Source of the DNA: Neobacillus niacini
GTDB lineage: Bacteria > Bacillota > Bacilli > Bacillales > Cytobacillaceae
Length of the DNA stretch: 64,000 nucleotides
Assembly (NCBI RefSeq): GCF_023715785.1
Contig: NZ_JAMBOX010000018.1
Location: 36,201-100,200, forward strand
Direction: 5' to 3'
Of the stretch, positions 17,331-26,456 are shown piece after piece; position 1 is the first letter of the stretch; each line of letters starts with the position of its first letter. A program made the translations under genes and the position numbers. Under the pieces are notes generated by a model that was given only the letters and a program-made list of their open reading frames with translations, was not told the origin of the DNA and did not search any database.

Positions 17331-19046
17331 ATGTCATTTGATGGTTTATTTACAAAAGCGATGGCCAATGAACTTTCCCGGGCCCTTAAAGGTGGCCGGA
17401 TCAATAAGGTTCATCAGCCCTATAAAAATGAAATTATCCTGACGATCCGGTCAGGCGGGGTCAACCATAAACTCCTGTTGTCGGCCCATCCGAGTTATGC
17501 CAGGGCCCAGCTGACAAACGAAGCTTATGAAAACCCAAGCGAACCGCCAATGTTTTGCATGCTGCTTCGAAAGCATATTGAGGGCCATATTGTCGAGGAT
17601 TTATATCAAGTCGAGACAGAGCGGATGATCATTTTGGAGGTCAAAGGCCGAAATGAAATCGGTGATGTATCGTATAAACAGCTTATTATTGAAATTATGG
17701 GGCGGCACAGCAATATCGTGCTTGTCGATAAGACGCGCAATCTCATTCTTGACAGCATCAAGCATGTTTCGTTTGCGGTCAACAGCCATCGGGCGATCTT
17801 GCCTGGCCAGTCATATGTTTTCCCGCCGGAGCAGCATAAGCAAAATCCATTTTCAGCGACGGCCGAGGATGTTATGCAAAAAATTGATTTTAACGCCGGA
17901 CGTATCGACCGCCAACTAGTAGAACAGTTTGCCGGAATCTCCCCGCTGTTCGCCAAGGAAGTGATTTTTCAAAGCGGAATAGCTAACCGAACGACGGTGC
18001 CGCCTGTTTTTATCACGTTGATTAATCAGATTTCTTCCGGCGATCTTAAACCAGCAATAATGGCTGCTGCAAATAAAGAAGTATTTTATCTGTACCCGCT
18101 TCAGCATGTCAACGCGGAGGTCCGTAGTTTTGCCACATTAAGCGAAATGCTGGACCGTTTCTATTTTGGCAAGGCCGAACGCGACCGCGTCAAGCAGCAG
18201 GGGCACGACATCGAACGGCTGATTGCCAATGAAAAAGAAAAAAATGAAAAGAAAATCGAGAAGTTGGAAGCTACGCTTAAGGACGCAGAGCAGGCGGAGA
18301 AATTTCAGCGTTACGGCGAATTATTAACCGCCAATTTATATGCCGCCAAGAAAGGCATGAAGGAAATCGAAGTGCTCGATTATTACGATGAAGCAGGCGG
18401 GACCATTGTCATTCCCCTTGACCCTAGGAAAACGCCGTCCGATAACGCACAAAAATATTTCTCCAAATACCAGAAGGCGAAAAATTCCGTTTCGATTGTA
18501 ATGGAGCAAATCGAAAAGGCACGAGAAGAGGCGGCCTATTTTGACAGCCTGCTGCAACAGGTACAAACCGCCTCGCCGAAGGATCTTCAGGAAATCCGCG
18601 AAGAGCTGGTTGAAGGCGGATATATTCGCGAGCGCCAAAAACGGCATGGCAAAAAGGTGCAAAACGCGCGGCCGGTCCTGGATCATTTTATCGCCTCAGA
18701 CGGTACGGAGATAATTGTTGGAAAAAATAATAAGCAAAATGATTATTTAACCAATAAGCTGGCCGCCCGCGATGAAATTTGGCTCCATACGAAGGATATT
18801 CCCGGTTCGCACGTGGTCATCCGTAGCAAGGAGCCCGCTGAAGAGACGATCTTGGAAGCGGCGATGCTGGCGGCCTATTTTAGCAAGGCACGCAATTCGA
18901 GTTCGGTGCCGGTTGACTTTACAAAAGTGCGCCATGTGAAGAAACCAAACGGGGCCAAGCCGGGATTTGTGATTTATGACAATCAGCAGACGGTGTACGT
19001 CACCCCGGATGAGGATACTGTATTAAAATTGAAGAAAAATGGCTGA
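17331..19046 (+). CDS. rqcH: Ribosome quality-control protein RqcH (NFACT family)
   Basis: The 571-residue protein binds stalled 50S subunits and recruits tRNA-Ala to add C-terminal alanine tails that mark incomplete proteins for degradation. It has the NFACT-N domain (about 1-200), a helix-hairpin-helix region, a coiled coil (about 285-430), and the NFACT-R domain with DEIWLHTKDIPGSH near 480. An in-frame ATG 9 nt earlier exists, but AAAGGATG precedes the ATG at 17331 and the family N terminus is MSFDG. It is the only plus-strand gene in the window. In B. subtilis it was first known as YloA/FbpA. Confidence 0.96.
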   Translation: MSFDGLFTKAMANELSRALKGGRINKVHQPYKNEIILTIRSGGVNHKLLLSAHPSYARAQLTNEAYENPSEPPMFCMLLRKHIEGHIVEDLYQVETERMIILEVKGRNEIGDVSYKQLIIEIMGRHSNIVLVDKTRNLILDSIKHVSFAVNSHRAILPGQSYVFPPEQHKQNPFSATAEDVMQKIDFNAGRIDRQLVEQFAGISPLFAKEVIFQSGIANRTTVPPVFITLINQISSGDLKPAIMAAANKEVFYLYPLQHVNAEVRSFATLSEMLDRFYFGKAERDRVKQQGHDIERLIANEKEKNEKKIEKLEATLKDAEQAEKFQRYGELLTANLYAAKKGMKEIEVLDYYDEAGGTIVIPLDPRKTPSDNAQKYFSKYQKAKNSVSIVMEQIEKAREEAAYFDSLLQQVQTASPKDLQEIREELVEGGYIRERQKRHGKKVQNARPVLDHFIASDGTEIIVGKNNKQNDYLTNKLAARDEIWLHTKDIPGSHVVIRSKEPAEETILEAAMLAAYFSKARNSSSVPVDFTKVRHVKKPNGAKPGFVIYDNQQTVYVTPDEDTVLKLKKNG

Positions 19047-19060
19047 TATAGTGAGGAAAG

Positions 19061-19132
19061 CCCCGGGTGTGAACTGCACCCCAATTGTTAGACACAATCT
19101 AACAATTGGAGGTGCAGTTCATTACGCCGGGG
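19061..19132. terminator. Bidirectional terminator between rqcH and pyrE with a MITE-like palindrome
   Basis: An outer CCCCGG/CCGGGG stem encloses a long, nearly perfect palindrome. Arms GAACTGCACC and GGTGCAGTTC, then CCAATTGTTAG and CTAACAATTGG, pair with one bulged A around a short loop. On the plus strand it ends in TTTTATTT (terminator for rqcH); on the minus strand it can end pyrE. The inner arms resemble the terminal inverted repeats of IS3/IS150-like elements, so the inner part may be a tiny deletion derivative of an insertion sequence. Confidence 0.85.
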
Positions 19133-19134
19133 TT

Positions 19135-19767
19135 TTATTTAAAACGTTTACTCCACTCAGAAGGGTCGGCACTCCAAGCTAGTAAACTTTCCTCGTCCGC
19201 TTGGCTAATATACCCTTTTTCGATCGCAGTCTCGACTAACGCCGGAAAATCGGTTAATGAATGGCTCACGATGCTTTCCTCGCCAAAGGCTGTTTTCCCC
19301 TTTTCCAGTCCATATGTAAAAATAGAAACGACCCCAAGCACGTCGCAGCCTGCTTCTCTTAAAGCTTGAACCGCGGTAATCACACTGCCGCCAGTGGAAA
19401 TCAGGTCCTCGACAACGACTACCTTTTGCCCCCGCTCGACTTTTCCTTCAATTTGATTTCCCTTGCCGTGGCCTTTCGCTTTGGATCGGACATAGCACAT
19501 CGGCAGGTCCATCAGCTCGCTGACCCAGGCCGCATGGGGAATTCCGGCGGTTGCCGTACCTGCAATGGCCTCGACTCCAGCAAAGTTATCATGAATCAAT
19601 GTCTGTAATCCCTTGGCAATCTGGCGGCGCACTTCCGGATAGGACAGGGTTAACCGATTATCACAATATATTGGCGAGCGAAGGCCTGAAGTCCAGGTAA
19701 ATGGCTCCTGCGGTCTCAACGCCACGGCATTCATTTCTAATAGTTTTTCAGCAATTAAGTGTTTCAT
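19135..19767 (-). CDS. pyrE: Orotate phosphoribosyltransferase
   Basis: The 210-residue enzyme converts orotate and PRPP to OMP. It shows TSGLRSPIYCDNR near 31-43 and the PRPP loop VVVVEDLISTGGS near 112-124. I chose the ATG at 19767 (MKHLIAEKLL), which overlaps the pyrF stop as ATGA and aligns with the B. subtilis N terminus; the 30 nt of upstream open frame is inside pyrF. It is the last gene of the pyr operon. Confidence 0.96.
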   Translation of the reverse strand: MKHLIAEKLLEMNAVALRPQEPFTWTSGLRSPIYCDNRLTLSYPEVRRQIAKGLQTLIHDNFAGVEAIAGTATAGIPHAAWVSELMDLPMCYVRSKAKGHGKGNQIEGKVERGQKVVVVEDLISTGGSVITAVQALREAGCDVLGVVSIFTYGLEKGKTAFGEESIVSHSLTDFPALVETAIEKGYISQADEESLLAWSADPSEWSKRFK

Positions 19768-20480
19768 ACTCCTACTCCCTTCCATGCTTCCATCCATTGT
19801 TGGTAACTTGCAATCGGGTCTACGGCCCTCGTAATCGACCTGCCTACCACAATTGAGCTGGCGCCAGACTTTCTGGCAAACTCTGGTGTAGTGACACGTT
19901 TCTGATCCCCAGTTCCATCAACAGGCATTCTGATTCCCGGACAGACTGTTAAAAATGATTCACCGGACTGCTTACGAATCGCTGCAGCTTCCCAGGCCGA
20001 GCAGACAACTCCGTCCAAGCCGGCTTCCCTTGTCAGCATTGCATAATGCAGCACCGATTCCTCCAGTGAAACGGGAATTAGCTGCTCTTGCTTCATTTGT
20101 TCTTCGGAAGTACTTGTTAATTGTGTGACTGCAATACATAACGGACGGTTGCTTCCTGCAGGTGTACCTGCCTCGAGCCCTTCAAGTGCGGCTGCCATCA
20201 TCTCTTTACCGCCGGCTGCATGAACATTGACAAGGTCACATTCCAAGCGCGCCAGCCCTTTCATGGCCCCATAAACTGTATTCGGAATATCATGAAGCTT
20301 TAAATCCAGGAATATTTGATGCCCTGATTCTTTTAACCTATGAATAATCTCAGGCCCTTCCTGATAAAATAGTTCCATTCCGACCTTCACAAACAGGCTT
20401 TTCCCGGAAAACGGCTGTAAAAATTGCTCAACTTCCCTTAGTCCCGGAAAATCAAGCGCGATGATAAGCGAGTTGTCCAT
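19764..20480 (-). CDS. pyrF: Orotidine 5'-phosphate decarboxylase
   Basis: The 238-residue enzyme makes UMP from OMP. The catalytic Lys/Asp motif DLKLHDIPNTV is near 60-70, and VTPGIR-like VCPGIRMP and GRSIT occur toward the C terminus. The start at 20480 (MDNSLIIALDF) follows GGAG by 11 nt. It overlaps pyrD by 29 nt and pyrE by 4 nt. Confidence 0.96.
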   Translation of the reverse strand: MDNSLIIALDFPGLREVEQFLQPFSGKSLFVKVGMELFYQEGPEIIHRLKESGHQIFLDLKLHDIPNTVYGAMKGLARLECDLVNVHAAGGKEMMAAALEGLEAGTPAGSNRPLCIAVTQLTSTSEEQMKQEQLIPVSLEESVLHYAMLTREAGLDGVVCSAWEAAAIRKQSGESFLTVCPGIRMPVDGTGDQKRVTTPEFARKSGASSIVVGRSITRAVDPIASYQQWMEAWKGVGV

Positions 20481-21393
20481 GCTGTTTCCAGCTCCTTCCC
20501 GTACATTCACTGATATGATCAAACCCTAACTGGGCAATTAAAGCGGGCAATTGTTCAATAATCGTTGGACAGACGAATGGATCCACGAAATTTGCTGTCC
20601 CGACGGCGACTGCACTTGCACCGGCATAAAAAAATTCAATGACATCCTCCGCAGATGAAATGCCGCCCATCCCGATGACCGGGAGATCCACGGCCTGGCT
20701 GACTTCATAAATCATCCGAAGTGCCACCGGCTTAATCGCTGGGCCCGACAAGCCGCCCGTCCGATTAGCCAAGATCGGCTTTCCTGTCTTTAAATCAAGC
20801 CTCATCCCGACAAGTGTATTAATCATTGTGATTCCATCTGCTCCACCAGCCTCAATAGCCTTGGCCATTTCGACGATATTGGTGACATTCGGTGACAGCT
20901 TCACGTACACCGGGACCGCGGACACCTCCTTCACTCTCCGAGTCAATACTCTGGCAACCTCGGGAATAGTTCCAAACGCCATCCCGCCTTCCTTGACATT
21001 GGGGCAGGAAATGTTTAACTCAAGCGCATGAACATTAGGTGCTTGGGATATTCGTTTGGCGACAGTCACGTAGTCTTCCTCTAAGGATCCGGCGACATTG
21101 GCGATAATCGGTACATCATATTGCGCTAGCCATGGGAGCTCCTCGGAGATTACTTTTTCAAGCCCGGGATTTTGCAAGCCGATTGCATTAAGCATCCCCG
21201 CTGTTGTTTCCGCGACTCTTGGGGTTGGGTTACCAAATCGCGGTTCCACCGTTGTGGCTTTAATCATGATAGCTCCAAGCATGCTTAAATCATAAAACTG
21301 GCTATATTCGCGTCCAAATCCGAAGCAGCCAGAGGCCGGCATAATCGGATTTTTCAATGACAAGCCGGGCAATTCAATATTCAACATGCTCAT
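20452..21393 (-). CDS. pyrD: Dihydroorotate dehydrogenase B, catalytic subunit
   Basis: The 313-residue class 1B enzyme carries FMN. PASGCFGFG, the catalytic ELNISCPNVKEGG (active-site Cys) and IGMGGISSAEDV are visible. It pairs with PyrK to pass electrons to NAD. The start is the ATG at 21393, seven bases after GGAGG, and overlaps the pyrK stop as ATGA. Confidence 0.96.
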   Translation of the reverse strand: MSMLNIELPGLSLKNPIMPASGCFGFGREYSQFYDLSMLGAIMIKATTVEPRFGNPTPRVAETTAGMLNAIGLQNPGLEKVISEELPWLAQYDVPIIANVAGSLEEDYVTVAKRISQAPNVHALELNISCPNVKEGGMAFGTIPEVARVLTRRVKEVSAVPVYVKLSPNVTNIVEMAKAIEAGGADGITMINTLVGMRLDLKTGKPILANRTGGLSGPAIKPVALRMIYEVSQAVDLPVIGMGGISSAEDVIEFFYAGASAVAVGTANFVDPFVCPTIIEQLPALIAQLGFDHISECTGRSWKQHGQLAYHRA

Positions 21394-22169
21394 ATCAGCA
21401 CCTCCCCTGCCCGGAACACAGGCCCATCGCTGCAAACTTTTTTATAAGAAACCCCCGATGGATCGTCCGCTTGCTTACAGACACAGGCAAAACAAGCGCC
21501 GATTCCGCAGCCCATCCGTTCCTCCAACGACAGAAACATCTTTTTGCCAGCGTAGCGCTGTTCCAGAGCCCTTAACATTGGTGTCGGTCCGCAGCTATAA
21601 ATGCAGTCAAAACTTAAATCCCGGCTATCAATTACATCCGTGACAAAGCCTTTTGTGCCGTAAGATCCATCAACAGTTGCCACATATGTTACTCCGGTTT
21701 CCCCAAATTCCTGTTCATAAAAGACAGCGGATTCTGTTTGAAACCCCAGGACATGGACAACTTTTACACCTTTCGCCCGCAATTGTTTAGAAAGTTCGTA
21801 AAGAGGCGGGACACCGATACCGCCGCCAACAAGGAGGGCGGTATCCCCTATTTCAGCTTCTTCTACCGGAAAACCATTTCCCAGCGGACCTAGGATATCC
21901 AGCTCCATTCCCGGCACCATTTCTGCAAGGCAGGAGGTGCCTTTGCCTTCCTTGCGGTAAATCATTGTAAATTGATTCAGGGTCTTATCGAAGGATGATA
22001 TGCTAATAGGCCGTCTAAGCAGCAGATCCCAACCATTTCCCACCCGGATATGGACAAACTGCCCTGGTGTCTTAATCTCGCTGACGAATTCTGCTTCTAC
22101 AGTGAGTTCATAAATATCGGAGGCAATTTCTTTTTGGCTGATTATTTTACATACCTCTTTTTTAATCAT
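21390..22169 (-). CDS. pyrK: Dihydroorotate dehydrogenase B, electron-transfer subunit
   Basis: The 259-residue subunit binds FAD (LLRRPISIS) and NAD (GGGIGVPPL), and a 2Fe-2S cluster through the C-terminal cysteines CGIGACFACVC and the later KVCSDGP. It forms a heterotetramer with PyrD. The ATG at 22169 follows GGAGG by 10 nt and overlaps the carB stop; the longer open frame upstream is within carB. Confidence 0.95.
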   Translation of the reverse strand: MIKKEVCKIISQKEIASDIYELTVEAEFVSEIKTPGQFVHIRVGNGWDLLLRRPISISSFDKTLNQFTMIYRKEGKGTSCLAEMVPGMELDILGPLGNGFPVEEAEIGDTALLVGGGIGVPPLYELSKQLRAKGVKVVHVLGFQTESAVFYEQEFGETGVTYVATVDGSYGTKGFVTDVIDSRDLSFDCIYSCGPTPMLRALEQRYAGKKMFLSLEERMGCGIGACFACVCKQADDPSGVSYKKVCSDGPVFRAGEVLI

Positions 22170-25100
22170 GCAAAAACAGCCTCCTTTTCCGCCGGTTTCA
22201 TCGGGTCTGCAGAAAAATTCATCGATTCGATAATATTCAAAATGGCATTGGCGGTGTCCAATGAAGTTAAACACGGGACACCGTTTTCAACTGCTTCGCG
22301 GCGGATTCTAAAGCCGTCCCGCTCTGGCTGTTTCCCTTTTGTTAACGTATTGATAATCAACTGGGCCTCGCCCTGATGAATGATATCCAACAATGTCGGT
22401 CCTTCGGAGCCGATTTTGCCGACAACCTTTACCTGAAGTCCTGCACTTTCCAGCACCACTGCGGTTCCGCTGGTTGCCATTAACCGATAACCGTTTGCCG
22501 CAAACCGTTTGGCCAGTCTTAGGCTTTCCGCCTTATCCTTGTCGGCGACAGTGAACAATACGGTACCAAACTTTTGAATATTCATTCCCGAAGCTATCAA
22601 GCCTTTATATAACGCCTTTTCAAGCGTTAAGTCTTTGCCCATCACCTCGCCTGTCGATTTCATTTCCGGTCCAAGACTAATGTCAACACTCCGGAGTTTG
22701 GCAAAAGAGAATACCGGAACCTTTACAAATACGCCTGTTTTTTCAGGCACCAATCCGGTTTGATAGCCTTGTTCCGGCAGAGAATGGCCCAAGATAGCTT
22801 TCGTTGCGATTTTTGCCATAGGAACATTGGTTATTTTGCTTAAAAATGGGACAGTACGGCTTGACCGCGGATTTACTTCAAGTACGTATACTTCCTTTCC
22901 GCAGACGACATATTGAATATTCAGCAGGCCGATGATATTAAGCCCGACCGCCAATTTCTCCGTATAGTTTACAAGCTTTTGTTTTACTTCGGCTTCTAGT
23001 GTTTGCGGCGGGTAAACGGCAATCGAGTCGCCTGAATGGACCCCAGCCCGTTCGATATGTTCCATAATTCCCGGTATTAGAACGTTTCTTCCATCGGAAA
23101 TCGCATCGACTTCAATTTCTTTCCCGGTAAGATACCGGTCTATAAGAACCGGTTGCTCAGGATTAATTTTTACCGCATGTTCCATATATTTAAGCAATTC
23201 TTCCTGGTGATAGACAATTTCCATTGCCCGTCCGCCAAGTACGTAGGATGGGCGAATCAATACCGGGTAGCCAATTTCTTCGGCAATAAGCAAAGCCTCT
23301 TCAACCGTTAAGGCCGTTTTCCCAAGTGGCTGCGGAATATTTAATTTCTGCAGTGTATGTTCAAATTTGTCGCGGTTTTCGGCACGGTCCAAATCTTCAA
23401 GGCTGGTTCCTAGGATTTTTACGCCGTTTGCGGCTAGACCTGCGGCCAGATTTATCGCTGTCTGCCCGCCAAACTGAACGACCACTCCGACTGGCTGCTC
23501 GAGGTCGATAATGTGCATAACATCCTCAATGGTCAAAGGTTCGAAATATAGCTTGTCGGAGATACTAAAGTCTGTTGAAACGGTTTCGGGATTATTATTG
23601 ATAATGATCGCTTCATAGCCTGCCTCTTTGATTGCTGTTACAGAATGGACGGTTGCATAATCAAACTCAATTCCCTGCCCGATTCGAATGGGACCGGAAC
23701 CAAGGACAATTACGCTGTCACGGCCGGTGACAATCGACTCGTTCTCTTCTTCATAAGTGCCATAATAATACGGCGTTTCCGATTCAAACTCGGCTGCGCA
23801 AGTATCCACCATCTTATAAACAGGCACAATTCCCATCTGCTTTCTATATCTGCAAATCTCGTATTCTGTGCTCACCCACAACTCGGCAATTTTCTTGTCG
23901 GTAAACCCTTTTTGCTTTGCTTCCTTGAGAAGTTCATATTGAAATGGGTGTTGCCAGAGTCTTGCCTCCAGTTCAATAATTCCTTCCATTTTCTTAAGGA
24001 AAAACAGGTCAATCTTGCTCCAGTCGTGAATATCTTCAATCGTAACACCGCGTTTCAGGGCCTCGGCTATATAAAACAACCGTTCATCGCCCGCTTTGCG
24101 GATTCGCTTTTCCAACAGTTCATTGTCTATCTCAGCAGCACCAGTCAATTCAAAATGATGAACGCCTGCTTCCAGAGACCGAATCGCTTTTAATAACGAT
24201 TCTTCAAAATTGCGGCCAATTGCCATCACTTCACCGGTCGCTTTCATTTGAGTGCCAAGCGAACGGTTGCCGGATTCGAACTTATCAAACGGCCATCTTG
24301 GTATTTTTGTGACGATGTAATCCAGTGCTGGCTCAAAGCTGGCATAGGTTTTTCCGGTGACCGGGTTCATCATTTCATCAAGCGTGAGTCCAACGGCAAT
24401 TTTGGCGGCCAGCTTGGCAATTGGATAGCCGGTTGCTTTGGAAGCCAGTGCCGATGAGCGGCTTACTCGTGGGTTGACTTCGATAATATAGTAATGAAAG
24501 CTATCAGGGTCTAATGCAAGTTGAACGTTACAGCCGCCTTCGATGCCGAGGGCACGGATAATTTTTAAAGACACATTCCGCAAAAGCTGGTATTCGCGGT
24601 CACTCAATGTTTGACTTGGGGCGACAACGATGGAATCACCGGTGTGCACACCGACCGGGTCGATGTTTTCCATGTTGCAGACGACAATCGCATTATCGTT
24701 ACTGTCGCGCATGACTTCATATTCAATTTCCTTGTAGCCGGCGATACTTTTTTCAAGCAGGCATTGGTGAACAGGGCTGTTTTTCAACCCGCTTGTAATG
24801 ATTTCCTCAAGCTCTTCCATCGTGTGGCAGATGCCGCCCCCTGTCCCTCCCAGGGTAAACGCAGGGCGGACAATCACCGGAAAGCCAATTTTATCGACGA
24901 ATGCAGCAGCCTCTCCTAACTCATGGACAATTTCACTTTCAGGAACAGGCTCGTCTAGTTCGTTCATTAATTGGCGGAATAATTCCCGGTCTTCTGCCTG
25001 GTTAATAGCTGATAGCTTTGTTCCCAAGATTTCGACACCGCATTCGTCAAGAACGCCTGATTTAGACAGCTCGACAGCAAGGTTCAGGCCTGTCTGTCCG

Positions 25101-25372
25101 CCTAGCGTGGCAACAAGAGCATCTGGGCGCTCCTTGCGGATAATGCGGCTGACAAATTCTACTGTCAGCGGTTCAATATAGACGGCATCGGCAATTTCGG
25201 TATCGGTCATGATCGTTGCCGGGTTCGAGTTAACGAGTATGACGCGGTACCCTTCTTCTTTCAGTGCAAGGCAAGCCTGGGTCCCGGCATAGTCAAATTC
25301 TGCCGCCTGGCCGATGACGATCGGGCCCGAACCGATTACTAGGATGGAGTATATATCTGTACGTTTAGGCAT
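22166..25372 (-). CDS. carB: Carbamoyl-phosphate synthase, large subunit (pyrimidine-specific)
   Basis: The 1068-residue protein contains two ATP-grasp halves (about 1-400 and 550-935), an oligomerisation domain between them, and a C-terminal MGS-like allosteric domain. It makes carbamoyl phosphate from bicarbonate, ammonia from CarA, and two ATP. In B. subtilis this copy is PyrAB, controlled by UMP and PRPP. The gene overlaps carA by 8 nt and pyrK by 4 nt. Confidence 0.98.
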   Translation of the reverse strand: MPKRTDIYSILVIGSGPIVIGQAAEFDYAGTQACLALKEEGYRVILVNSNPATIMTDTEIADAVYIEPLTVEFVSRIIRKERPDALVATLGGQTGLNLAVELSKSGVLDECGVEILGTKLSAINQAEDRELFRQLMNELDEPVPESEIVHELGEAAAFVDKIGFPVIVRPAFTLGGTGGGICHTMEELEEIITSGLKNSPVHQCLLEKSIAGYKEIEYEVMRDSNDNAIVVCNMENIDPVGVHTGDSIVVAPSQTLSDREYQLLRNVSLKIIRALGIEGGCNVQLALDPDSFHYYIIEVNPRVSRSSALASKATGYPIAKLAAKIAVGLTLDEMMNPVTGKTYASFEPALDYIVTKIPRWPFDKFESGNRSLGTQMKATGEVMAIGRNFEESLLKAIRSLEAGVHHFELTGAAEIDNELLEKRIRKAGDERLFYIAEALKRGVTIEDIHDWSKIDLFFLKKMEGIIELEARLWQHPFQYELLKEAKQKGFTDKKIAELWVSTEYEICRYRKQMGIVPVYKMVDTCAAEFESETPYYYGTYEEENESIVTGRDSVIVLGSGPIRIGQGIEFDYATVHSVTAIKEAGYEAIIINNNPETVSTDFSISDKLYFEPLTIEDVMHIIDLEQPVGVVVQFGGQTAINLAAGLAANGVKILGTSLEDLDRAENRDKFEHTLQKLNIPQPLGKTALTVEEALLIAEEIGYPVLIRPSYVLGGRAMEIVYHQEELLKYMEHAVKINPEQPVLIDRYLTGKEIEVDAISDGRNVLIPGIMEHIERAGVHSGDSIAVYPPQTLEAEVKQKLVNYTEKLAVGLNIIGLLNIQYVVCGKEVYVLEVNPRSSRTVPFLSKITNVPMAKIATKAILGHSLPEQGYQTGLVPEKTGVFVKVPVFSFAKLRSVDISLGPEMKSTGEVMGKDLTLEKALYKGLIASGMNIQKFGTVLFTVADKDKAESLRLAKRFAANGYRLMATSGTAVVLESAGLQVKVVGKIGSEGPTLLDIIHQGEAQLIINTLTKGKQPERDGFRIRREAVENGVPCLTSLDTANAILNIIESMNFSADPMKPAEKEAVFA

Positions 25373-26456
25373 GTGTAGGCACCTCCTGTTTTTGTGCTTC
25401 GATCATCGCTAAAAATTGGTCAAATAAACGATTGGCATCCTCAGGACCCGGCGAGGCCTCCGGATGGTATTGAACAGTAAAGGCGGGATAGTCTAAATGC
25501 CGCAATCCTTCGACGGTCCCATCATTTATGGCAATATGGGTAACTTCAAGTCTCGTATTTTTGATTGATATCGCATCAACGGTATAACCGTGGTTTTGTG
25601 ACGTTATCGCTATTTTCCCGGTGGCTAAGTCCTTTACCGGATGGTTTGAGCCGCGGTGACCAAATTTCATCCTCATCGTGTCGGCGCCGCAGGCAAGGGC
25701 AAATAATTGATGTCCTAGACAGATGCCGAATAATGGAAGCCGGCCGAGAATTTCTTTGATCATCTGAATGCCTTCCGGAACATCCTTCGGGTCTCCCGGG
25801 CCATTTGTTAGCATGACGCCGTCCGGGCGAAGTTTCAAGATTTCATCAGCTGTTGTGTGGTAAGGAACTACGATGACGTCGCAGCCGCGATTATTTAGCT
25901 CACGCAGAATCCCATGCTTCATCCCAAAATCGACGACAACGATTCTCTTCCCGCGGCCGGGGCTTGGGTATGAATTTTTAGTGGATACACTGCGAACTTG
26001 ATCGATGGGGAGCCTTGTTTGCCTTAACTTCCGCAGAACCTCGTCACCATCGGTTTCAATACTGCAAATCGCCCCTTTCAATGTTCCGTACTGGCGAATG
26101 ATTCTCGTTAATTTGCGGGTATCAATTCCAGCAATTCCCGGGATATTTTTCATCTTAAAATATTCATCAACAGTGAATTCACTTCTCCAATTGGACGGAT
26201 AGTCGCACACCTCTTTTACAATGAATCCTTTTACGGCAGGAGTGATGGATTCAAAATCATCCCGGTTGATCCCGTAGTTTCCAATTAACGGGTATGTAAG
26301 CATGACGATTTGGCCGCAATAGGATGGATCAGAAAGAATTTCCTGATAGCCGGTCATCCCGGTATTAAATACCACTTCACCAATACTATCGTTATGGCTT
26401 CCGAATCCCTCTCCGATAAAAATCGTTCCGTCTTCCAGTATCAGCTGAGCTTTCAT
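25365..26456 (-). CDS. carA: Carbamoyl-phosphate synthase, small (glutaminase) subunit
   Basis: The 363-residue subunit releases ammonia from glutamine. A class I glutamine amidotransferase domain follows the N-terminal CPSase domain. The nucleophile lies in FGICLGHQLF, and the catalytic His/Glu in QYHPEASPGPEDA. I chose the ATG at 26456 (MKAQLILEDG), which overlaps the pyrC stop as ATGA and matches the family start. B. subtilis calls it pyrAA. Confidence 0.96.
   Translation of the reverse strand: MKAQLILEDGTIFIGEGFGSHNDSIGEVVFNTGMTGYQEILSDPSYCGQIVMLTYPLIGNYGINRDDFESITPAVKGFIVKEVCDYPSNWRSEFTVDEYFKMKNIPGIAGIDTRKLTRIIRQYGTLKGAICSIETDGDEVLRKLRQTRLPIDQVRSVSTKNSYPSPGRGKRIVVVDFGMKHGILRELNNRGCDVIVVPYHTTADEILKLRPDGVMLTNGPGDPKDVPEGIQMIKEILGRLPLFGICLGHQLFALACGADTMRMKFGHRGSNHPVKDLATGKIAITSQNHGYTVDAISIKNTRLEVTHIAINDGTVEGLRHLDYPAFTVQYHPEASPGPEDANRLFDQFLAMIEAQKQEVPTHA

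Noticed and set aside
24798..25181. Plus-strand open frame opposite carB (127 residues)
   Set aside because: Shadow of the codon pattern of carB; no start signal or recognisable motif.
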